Part shown: one piece after another, positions 1 through 3,455 of the stretch
Layout of the letters: each line of letters begins with the position of its first letter
How positions within the stretch are numbered: the first letter of the stretch is position 1
Origin: Chloroflexota bacterium
Lineage (GTDB): Bacteria > Chloroflexota > Dehalococcoidia > SZUA-161
Length of the DNA stretch: 5,310 nt
Assembly: GCA_003229915.1 (NCBI GenBank)
Contig: QIGA01000071.1
Coordinates: forward strand, 1 to 5,310
Reading direction: 5' to 3'
The notes under the pieces: model-generated
What the model saw: the letters and a program-made list of their open reading frames with translations, nothing else
Databases searched by the model: none
Told to the model about the DNA's origin: nothing
Position numbers and translations under genes: made by a program

Positions 1-430
1 CTGCAAGCGCGTACACCGGGCCGGATGCTAGACCCAACTCGCCCTTCGGGATCAAGAGATAGGATTGTACCTCTGGACCCATAGCCACGCCATTCTTCAT
101 AGACTTCACCAATTTGCGCGCATTCACCCAAAGAGGGGCTTCGATTACTTCTAGGAGTTCAAGGCGGGCCTTTAATTCCTCTACCAGATCTTTTGCCGGG
201 ACTTGTACTCGTAGAGGTAGAGGCCCCACGTTGTCCTCAAGAAACACCGTAGCCGGGACCCCTAGTGCTTGAGACAATACTCTTGCCACCCGTAGGGAGA
301 TCGTGCCTTCTCGTCCAGCTTCTAATTTGTTTATATATCCTCGGTCAACGCCTGCTATACGGGCCAGGCGACTTTGACTTAATGACCGCTTCTCTCTCAG
401 CCGTTTTATTAACACACCTATGCTTTCCAT
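1..430 (-). CDS. XRE (Cro/CI) family transcriptional regulator, C-terminus off the window
   Basis: Reading the minus strand from the ATG at 430 gives 143 codons with no stop before the window edge. Residues 5-62 form a typical HTH_3 domain: a basic first helix (LIKRLREKRSLSQ), a helix 2 reading SQSRLARIAGV and a recognition helix reading DRGYINKLEAG, followed by the usual ALGVPATVFLED end. Residues 67-143 are not recognised; they begin with a charged helical stretch (AKDLVEELKARLELLEV). The family binds DNA as a dimer and often represses its own divergent promoter, which fits the dyads at 511-526 and 552-567. The ATG at 430 is the first in-frame start within the predicted transcript. An ATG 10 bases upstream at 440 has a better-placed ribosome site but is out of frame (see the 421-440 repeat). 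Family assignment is secure; target and signal are unknown. Confidence 0.88.
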   Translation of the reverse strand, partial: MESIGVLIKRLREKRSLSQSRLARIAGVDRGYINKLEAGREGTISLRVARVLSQALGVPATVFLEDNVGPLPLRVQVPAKDLVEELKARLELLEVIEAPLWVNARKLVKSMKNGVAMGPEVQSYLLIPKGELGLASGPVYALA

Positions 431-440
431 TGCTTTCCAT
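421..440 (-). repeat. 10-bp tandem duplication carrying two start codons of the XRE gene
   Basis: On the coding (minus) strand the 10-mer ATGGAAAGCA occurs twice back to back, at 440-431 and 430-421. Only the second ATG opens the XRE frame. The GGGGG Shine-Dalgarno candidate at 450-446 is 5 bases from the first ATG and 15 from the second. The first ATG opens a 31-codon out-of-frame ORF ending at 345. Removing one copy would put the XRE frame directly behind the ribosome site, so the duplication probably weakens translation of the regulator. Confidence 0.8.
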
Positions 441-510
441 GTTAGCCCCCAAAGATCTCGCCGTAAATGGTACTTTCGTTCTCCCTTATAGAGCCTATTG
501 TCGCACTTAC

Positions 511-526
511 GTTGACTTTCTTCAAC
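511..526. promoter_or_regulatory. Candidate XRE operator, dyad 1 (GTTGAC-N6-CAAC)
   Basis: GTTGACTTTCTTCAAC is a 16-bp dyad with 5-bp arms (GTTGA/TCAAC). It shares length, both outer GTTG/CAAC arms and the GTTGAC start with the dyad at 552-567. It overlaps the predicted transcription start of the XRE gene (about 524), a position suited to autorepression. That the XRE protein binds here is inferred from position and symmetry. Confidence 0.5.
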
Positions 527-530
527 TGTG

Positions 531-559
531 AATATATTACACAATCATACTGTTGACAA
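531..559 (-). promoter_or_regulatory. Sigma-70-type promoter of the XRE gene
   Basis: On the minus strand, TTGTCA (559-554) is followed after 17 bases by TATATT (536-531). Each hexamer differs from consensus at one position and the spacing is ideal. Transcription would start near 524, giving a leader of about 95 bases before the ATG at 430. Confidence 0.6.
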
Positions 560-567
560 AATACAAC
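552..567. promoter_or_regulatory. Candidate XRE operator, dyad 2 (GTTGAC-N6-CAAC)
   Basis: GTTGACAAAATACAAC is a 16-bp dyad; counting the next base on each side the arms are TGTTG/CAACA (551-555 and 564-568). It covers the -35 hexamers of both divergent promoters, so a protein bound here would block both. Its centre is 41 bp from that of dyad 1, close to four helical turns, which would suit cooperative binding of two dimers on one face of the DNA. Confidence 0.5.
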
Positions 568-582
568 AATCAGATGTATAAT
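553..582 (+). promoter_or_regulatory. Consensus sigma-70 promoter of the 67-residue gene
   Basis: TTGACA (553-558) and TATAAT (577-582) are both perfect consensus hexamers with an 18-bp spacer, so this should be a strong promoter unless repressed. Its -35 lies inside the dyad at 552-567. Transcription would start near 589, leaving a leader of about 80 bases before the ATG at 670. The leader holds a weak 10-codon ORF (614-646) without a convincing ribosome site. Confidence 0.75.
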
Positions 583-669
583 CCCCACGCTGGGCGACAA
601 TAGGCACAAAGCAATGATCTGGCTGAAGACCTCCACATCGAAGTAGAACCAGTACGTGGCTGGTAGGAA

Positions 670-873
670 ATGAAGCCAAGAGATCCATCAATTACGTTCG
701 AGGAATACCTCAGAAGGATTAAACCCTATTGGCAAGAGTATCTGTATAGCTTAGATCAACTCAACACTAAAGCAAGAAAGAGCGACTGCCTACTATTCGA
801 CGAGAGGTTGTATAACAAGTTTAGAGGCAAATGCGACCTGGTTATCGGACTAATGAAGCAGGCAAATGAGTAA
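670..873 (+). CDS. Small hypothetical protein, 67 residues
   Basis: The protein is charged and aromatic-rich with no signal peptide or membrane segment. The N-terminal part reads ITFEEYLRRIKPYWQEYL, and the rest looks helical. I do not recognise a family. GGTAGGA lies just before the ATG as a close-spaced Shine-Dalgarno. It is the first gene behind the perfect promoter at 553-582, divergent from the XRE regulator. That arrangement resembles a repressor guarding a small gene, as in prophage switches, toxin-antitoxin or defence loci, but nothing in the sequence shows toxicity. Its stop overlaps the start of a 16-codon ORF (866-916, ATGAGTAA overlap) that could be coupled to it. After the stop, the same frame also reads a short basic stretch to a stop at 946-948. 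Confidence 0.55.
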   Translation: MKPRDPSITFEEYLRRIKPYWQEYLYSLDQLNTKARKSDCLLFDERLYNKFRGKCDLVIGLMKQANE

Positions 874-1092
874 GCGATTAAGGGATGCAAACCGATGCCG
901 CAAGGTGGGCTCGTGAGGAAGACAAAAAGGAGGCTAGGAGTCTATTAACGGTATCGCTGTGCCCTCGTCAGTGAGTACCGCTCCTCCCTTGGGGCCTTGG
1001 CCCCCTCGGGACACCCAGGCCCGTCATCGGACTGGATGTTTTTTGGACCGAGAGCAAGAGCATACACGCCAACACATGGAAAGGAGGTAGCC
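874..1092 (+). other. Gap without a convincing gene; mini-ORFs and hairpins
   Basis: Two overlapping mini-ORFs are present: 866-916 (16 codons, start overlapping the previous stop) and 895-948 (17 codons, basic, ending RKTKRRLGVY). Neither has clear family features. A Shine-Dalgarno-like AAGGAGG at 927-933 has no start at the right distance. A compact hairpin GGGGCC-TT-GGCCCC lies at 991-1004, and a T6 run at 1039-1044 is too far from it to make a standard terminator. I found no good promoter for the gene set starting at 1093, so it may be read from 553-582 or from a promoter I cannot recognise. Confidence 0.4.
949..980 (+). promoter_or_regulatory. Two-part hairpin in the gap before the 31-residue ORF
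   Basis: CGGTA (949-953) pairs with TACCG (976-980), and CGCTG (955-959) pairs with CAGTG (969-973) through one G-T pair, leaving a 9-base loop and a small internal loop. AGGAG (936-940) and CTCCT (981-985) could extend the stem across a bulge. No T-tract follows, so this is not a classic terminator. It could be an mRNA processing or attenuation structure, or chance. Confidence 0.3.
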
Positions 1093-1188
1093 ATGAAGTA
1101 CTTATTGGTGGACTTGCTCGTTGTGGCTGGACAACGGGCATGGCCGAAAAATGAGAGGAGGCAGGAAGAATGCCGATACGGGTCTTAA
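1093..1188 (+). CDS. 31-residue leader ORF coupled to the 407-residue gene
   Basis: The start at 1093 is chosen because AAGGAGGT (1081-1088) is a perfect Shine-Dalgarno four bases upstream. The frame is open further upstream only through a TTG with no ribosome site. The product starts with a hydrophobic stretch (MKYLLVDLLVVAG) and ends in a charged tail (KNERRQEECRYGS). The ORF overlaps the next gene by 19 bases in a different frame, so ribosomes ending here pass over the downstream start at 1170. That suggests translational coupling or a leader-peptide role more than a protein with its own function. No family is recognised. Confidence 0.55.
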   Translation: MKYLLVDLLVVAGQRAWPKNERRQEECRYGS

Positions 1189-2393
1189 AAGTGACTTCTA
1201 TTTCAGGAGAAGTCAATCGATATCTTCTTCAGCACTGGGCAGAACATTTGAAGCCGATCAAACACAAGGTCATAGAAGCTGCTCTAGTTGGAAATAGCCT
1301 CACGGTAAGATCCCCTGATATGCCTTGGAAAAGGCTGAACTGCTCTTTTGCCGAGGACGGCACTCTGGTCTTTGACTTCGAGTCAAAGGAGGACACGGGG
1401 CAAACCATAATAGACTGTGTGGATCTGGAAACCTGGTATCGAGCACTGGCAGACAGAAACTTCGACTGCATGAAAGCCTTTGAGGAGGGCAAGTTCATGT
1501 TGGACTCCTCCGCGCCCGATGTCCTGAGAATGGCGCCGTTGATGCCGGAGATGGCTGAAGCGTTTCGTCAGGCGATAGCCGATACAGAAAAGGAGTTTGA
1601 TATCGAACTGCCTAAGATGAAACCATTAGAGCGGCTTGCCCAATTGATCGATACTAAGAACGGCCTGGAGAAGGAGATAGCGTATATTATTGGACGACTA
1701 GCGCTGCTCAAACATGTGAGCGAATTCATCGATACAAACGTTTTGATCGATACTAAGAACAGCCTGGAGAAGGAGATAGCGTATATTATTGGACGACCAG
1801 CGCTGATCAAATATGTGAGCGAATTCATTGCTGCAAACGTTTTGGGTATCGAGCTTGAGCAATCTGCTGCACAGAAGGGCATAGATGGTCAGTTTGCCGG
1901 AGACGCTCTCAAAGGGAGGAGTGTCGATATCAAGTACTACGCTAGAATGGAAGGGCTTCTCGACATAAGCGAAAGTACGCTCCCTGATTTCTACTTAGTG
2001 ATGGTCGGGCCAAAAGCTCTAGTTGCCTCATTAAGGGGTACTACAAGGCCATGGCTTATTTCCCATGTATACTTGTTAGACGCTAAAGAGCTCGTTGCCC
2101 AATTAAAGCTCCGAGGCGTCAAGATAGGAGTAGCAACCAGCGTAGCCAGGCACCTGTGGGACGCGGCTGAGATCTACCCAATGCAAAGGAACAATCGGCC
2201 GATTCTTTCCGAAGATCAACGAAAGATGCTTGCTCTGTTTGGCGAAGTGAAAATCCCAGCTTATGAGGCTGTTGCACAAACTGTTTATTTGAAGCTAGCG
2301 CGAGCACCACTCCAGCTTCAGGCGGAGGGTTTGTGCAACAGGCTCTTATGCCAAGGAAATCTCAAAAATGATGAGAAGGAAGGGTGGTGCTAG
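1170..2393 (+). CDS. SCP2-like / putative nuclease-like fusion protein, 407 residues, altered C-terminus
   Basis: The start ATG follows AGGAGG with 8-base spacing. Residues about 25-127 resemble an SCP2 sterol-carrier fold: a beta-rich stretch (SLTVRSPD to TLVFDFESK), then DLETWYRALADRNFDCMKAF, EEGKFMLDSS and a closing helix. Residues 159-224 are two near-identical 33-residue units. Residues about 210-340 match what I remember of a conserved hypothetical family: GRPAL, EFIAANVLGIELEQSA, KGIDGQF, GRSVDIKYYARMEGLLDI, LPDFYLVMVGPK, RGTTRPW and GVKIGVATSVARHLWDAAEIYP. E228 or E230, D239 and D253-x-K255 could form a PD-(D/E)XK-type centre, but this is inference. Residues 366-392 are encoded by a MITE, and the last 15 residues are read in a shifted frame. 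The stop TAG touches the TTG of the MarR gene. SCP2 assignment is moderate, nuclease assignment low. Confidence 0.8.
   Translation: MPIRVLKVTSISGEVNRYLLQHWAEHLKPIKHKVIEAALVGNSLTVRSPDMPWKRLNCSFAEDGTLVFDFESKEDTGQTIIDCVDLETWYRALADRNFDCMKAFEEGKFMLDSSAPDVLRMAPLMPEMAEAFRQAIADTEKEFDIELPKMKPLERLAQLIDTKNGLEKEIAYIIGRLALLKHVSEFIDTNVLIDTKNSLEKEIAYIIGRPALIKYVSEFIAANVLGIELEQSAAQKGIDGQFAGDALKGRSVDIKYYARMEGLLDISESTLPDFYLVMVGPKALVASLRGTTRPWLISHVYLLDAKELVAQLKLRGVKIGVATSVARHLWDAAEIYPMQRNNRPILSEDQRKMLALFGEVKIPAYEAVAQTVYLKLARAPLQLQAEGLCNRLLCQGNLKNDEKEGWC
1644..1841 (+). repeat. 99-bp in-frame tandem duplication (two 33-residue units)
   Basis: Units 1644-1742 and 1743-1841 differ at 7 of 99 bases. They encode LIDTKN(G/S)LEKEIAYIIGR followed by a helical SEFI segment. 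Unit 2 continues naturally into the conserved part of the protein (GRPAL, EFIAANVLGIELE) and is probably the original; unit 1 has GRLAL and EFIDTNV. Four changes are scattered, and the other three cluster at the unit end. The high identity at DNA level indicates a recent event. Confidence 0.92.
2265..2345 (+). mobile_element. 81-bp palindromic MITE inserted in the 3' end of the 407-residue gene
   Basis: Terminal inverted repeats of 17 bp (GAGCCTGTTGCACAAAC type, one mismatch here) enclose nested inner inverted repeats: GAAGCT/AGCTTC around GAGCACCACTC, whose copy-2 version GAGTACCACTC is a clean small palindrome. The element matches 3209-3289 in reverse complement at 78 of 81 bases. TTATG stands on both sides (2261-2265 and 2346-2350), a likely 5-bp target duplication with the last G shared with the element end. 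The element has no stop in the host frame and supplies 27 codons. Taking out 2266-2350 (85 bp) puts the host gene back into a different downstream frame. There is no transposase inside, so mobility would depend on a full-length relative elsewhere. Confidence 0.88.
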
Positions 2394-2939
2394 TTGTACG
2401 ATCTTCAGTTCGTAGACATAACCCTCACAACCTGGGTGCTTCTTCGCCAAACCTGGTCTGTGATGGAGAAGGCAGCCAAGACAAGACTAGCCAAGATGGG
2501 TCTAACACCTGAGAAAGTCGCTGTTCTGTGGATTTGCAGGGACTACCTAGGTCTAACGAGCATTGCTGAAATAGCCCGTTTTCTCTCTCTCCAAAGTCAG
2601 AGCGTAACAGGGTTGCTCAACAGAATGGAAGAGGAAGGACTTGTGTCAAGAATTTCGAAGCGCAAGGGGAGGCCGTTCACAGAAGTGAAGCTAACCGAGA
2701 GAGGCGAGAAAGCCTGCCGTGCCGGAATAGCGTCGGTAAAAGCATTGGTTACGGAGACCGCTCCTGTGTTGTCAGCAGAGGAGCGGCACCAACTTCACAA
2801 GTTTCTGGCAGCGCTGCGCCAGCAGATAGTCGATGACATGCGCCTGGAGTTAACCCCGCCTCCTGATGTATTTACGCAAGAGCCTATACACTGTGTCCTG
2901 GTAGGAGGCAAAGTTGACGGTGTCCCCAGTGGGCAATGA
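2394..2939 (+). CDS. MarR-family transcriptional regulator, 181 residues
   Basis: The winged-helix core spans residues about 37-105: TPEKVAVLWICRDYLGLT, then SIAEIARFLSL, a recognition helix LQSQSVTGLLNRMEEEGLV and a wing SKRKGRPFTEVKLTERG. This is the MarR pattern, though the wing lacks the usual D-x-R. Flanking helices at residues 5-34 and 126-152 would form the dimer interface. The TTG start at 2394 is forced, because the stop of the previous gene precedes it in the same frame. An ATG at 2463 would remove dimerisation helix 1. AAGGAAGGG lies upstream as ribosome site. The gene is coupled to the 407-residue gene (TAGTTG). MarR proteins usually repress nearby genes by binding short AT-rich palindromes; the 17-bp palindrome at 3298-3314 is a candidate site. 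Its ligand cannot be read from the sequence. The last 30 residues are unlike the family core. Confidence 0.85.
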   Translation: MYDLQFVDITLTTWVLLRQTWSVMEKAAKTRLAKMGLTPEKVAVLWICRDYLGLTSIAEIARFLSLQSQSVTGLLNRMEEEGLVSRISKRKGRPFTEVKLTERGEKACRAGIASVKALVTETAPVLSAEERHQLHKFLAALRQQIVDDMRLELTPPPDVFTQEPIHCVLVGGKVDGVPSGQ

Positions 2940-3007
2940 CCGGGCCACAGAGATCCGCTGGGATTGTGCTGACTGAAGTAGGGGCGTTGAACACGTAAGG
3001 CAAGGAG

Positions 3008-3139
3008 ATGGATAAGTTGAAGGCCTGGGCGAAACAGCTAAATCGAAGATATGGCAGCAATCTGCTGGAATTTGCCATGCTCCTTTTTGATGATTGCGCC
3101 CCACCGCCTATGCCCCCATATTCATTGGGTGGCTGGTGA
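3008..3139 (+). CDS. Small hypothetical protein, 40-43 residues
   Basis: The frame from ATG 3008 encodes 43 residues: a basic amphipathic start (MDKLKAWAKQLNRRYGSN), a helix-like LLEFAMLLFDD and a proline-rich tail (APPPMPPYSLGGW). AAGGAG (3002-3007) touches this ATG with no spacing, which would be poor for initiation. It is well placed (9 bases) for the in-frame TTG at 3017, giving a 40-residue product, so TTG 3017 may be the true start. The ORF follows the MarR gene by 68 bases, possibly in the same transcript. The TGA overlaps the ATG of the next mini-ORF (TGATG). No family is recognised; a remnant of a larger gene is possible. Confidence 0.4.
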   Translation: MDKLKAWAKQLNRRYGSNLLEFAMLLFDDCAPPPMPPYSLGGW

Positions 3140-3207
3140 TGACCAGCATGCCAATGGCCTTCTGGGTGGTGATCCCCCTGGTCAGGCGTCTCCGGTGCAA
3201 ACGTTAA
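3139..3207 (+). CDS. Very small hydrophobic-basic ORF, 22 residues
   Basis: The ATG overlaps the preceding TGA (TGATG), a typical coupled arrangement. The product has a short hydrophobic core (MAFWVVIPLV) and a basic end (RRLRCKR), as in tiny membrane-associated peptides. The TAA stop ends exactly where the second MITE begins, so the original reading frame may have been longer and cut off by the insertion. It is too short for a family call and may not be a gene. Confidence 0.22.
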   Translation: MTSMPMAFWVVIPLVRRLRCKR

Positions 3208-3290
3208 GGAGCCTGTTGCACAAACCCCCCGCCTGAAGCTGGAGTGGTACTCGCGCTAGCTTCAAATAAACAGTTTGTGCAACAGGCTCC
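3208..3290 (-). mobile_element. Second MITE copy, inverted, with perfect 18-bp terminal repeats
   Basis: GGAGCCTGTTGCACAAAC at 3208-3225 and its exact reverse complement at 3273-3290 form the ends. Inside are TGAAGCT/AGCTTCA and GAGTGGTACTC, so the whole element can fold into one long branched hairpin. On the minus strand, 3289-3209 matches the copy at 2265-2345 except at three positions (4, 41 and 62 of the element). Perfect termini suggest this copy is closer to the active form. The flanks (TTAAG left, CTATA right) give no clear target duplication. It sits between the small ORFs and the ugd leader and could act as a transcription barrier. Confidence 0.88.
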
Positions 3291-3297
3291 TATATGG

Positions 3298-3314
3298 TAT
3301 TATTGCCAATAATA
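3298..3314. promoter_or_regulatory. Perfect 17-bp AT-rich palindrome, candidate MarR-type operator
   Basis: TATTATTG-C-CAATAATA has perfect 8-bp arms around one central base. Length and AT-rich arms fit operators of MarR-family dimers, and a MarR gene lies about 360 bp upstream. It is 158 bp before ugd and 7 bp after the MITE. Binding by that protein is inferred from symmetry and closeness only. Confidence 0.45.
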
Positions 3315-3423
3315 GTCGTAGCTTACTCTCGATATCTGGGGTAAATTACGATAATATGGGCCGATAGCAATCAGCGCCACGGCAACGATTCACGCAGGAA
3401 CATGATGCGAGAATGACAATACA

Positions 3424-3449
3424 AACCTACGTGTACTGGGAAGTAGGTT
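3424..3449 (+). promoter_or_regulatory. Hairpin covering the ugd ribosome-binding site
   Basis: AACCTAC (3424-3430) pairs with GTAGGTT (3443-3449) over a 12-base loop. The right arm contains the GTAGGTTGG that best serves as Shine-Dalgarno for the TTG at 3456. The same left arm, read as CAAACCTAC, can instead pair with GTAGTTTG (3451-3458), which includes the start codon, with one bulged base. Two alternative folds over site and start suggest translational control, but the stems are short. Confidence 0.35.
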
Positions 3450-3455
3450 GGTAGT

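Larger units (their letters stand above)
493..605. repeat. Perfect 12-bp inverted repeat flanking the divergent promoters
   Basis: GCCTATTGTCGC at 493-504 and its exact reverse complement GCGACAATAGGC at 594-605 flank both promoters, 89 bp apart and centred at 549. Because each arm lies downstream of one promoter, both divergent RNAs should carry the same 12 bases, GCGACAATAGGC, in their 5' leaders (about +20 in the minus transcript, about +5 in the plus transcript). The role is unknown: a further protein site, a leader element bound by the same factor, or the trace of an old inverted duplication are all possible. Confidence 0.7.
3291..3455 (+). other. Leader region of the ugd operon
   Basis: The region is AT-rich at its left end and holds the 17-bp palindrome (3298-3314) and the hairpin before the start codon (3424-3449). 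The best promoter guess is TCGATA (3329-3334), 17 bases, TAATAT (3352-3357); each hexamer matches consensus at only four of six bases, so it is weak. No ORF of note is seen. Confidence 0.35.

Noticed and set aside
265..531. 88-residue plus-strand ORF
   Set aside because: It lies antisense to the XRE gene and through its leader, with no ribosome site or family features.
442..636. 64-residue minus-strand ORF across the divergent control region
   Set aside because: It covers both promoters and both dyads, and its start lies upstream of the only minus-strand promoter seen.
614..646. 10-codon ORF (MIWLKTSTSK) in the leader of the 67-residue gene
   Set aside because: The Shine-Dalgarno is weak and there is no attenuator structure after it, so I left it out as a gene.
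991..1044. GC hairpin 991-1004 with T6 at 1039-1044 as a terminator
   Set aside because: The T-run is 34 bases from the hairpin instead of directly after it.
997..1092. TTG 997 as start of the 31-residue ORF
   Set aside because: It has no ribosome site, while ATG 1093 has a perfect one.
968..1216. 82-residue minus-strand ORF
   Set aside because: It is a shadow opposite the leader ORF and the start of the 407-residue gene; its composition is not protein-like.
2463..2465. ATG 2463 as the MarR start
   Set aside because: It would remove the N-terminal dimerisation helix and has no better ribosome site than TTG 2394.
3051..3236. 61-residue plus-strand ORF reaching into the second MITE
   Set aside because: It starts inside the 43-residue ORF in another frame, has no ribosome site and shows low-complexity composition.
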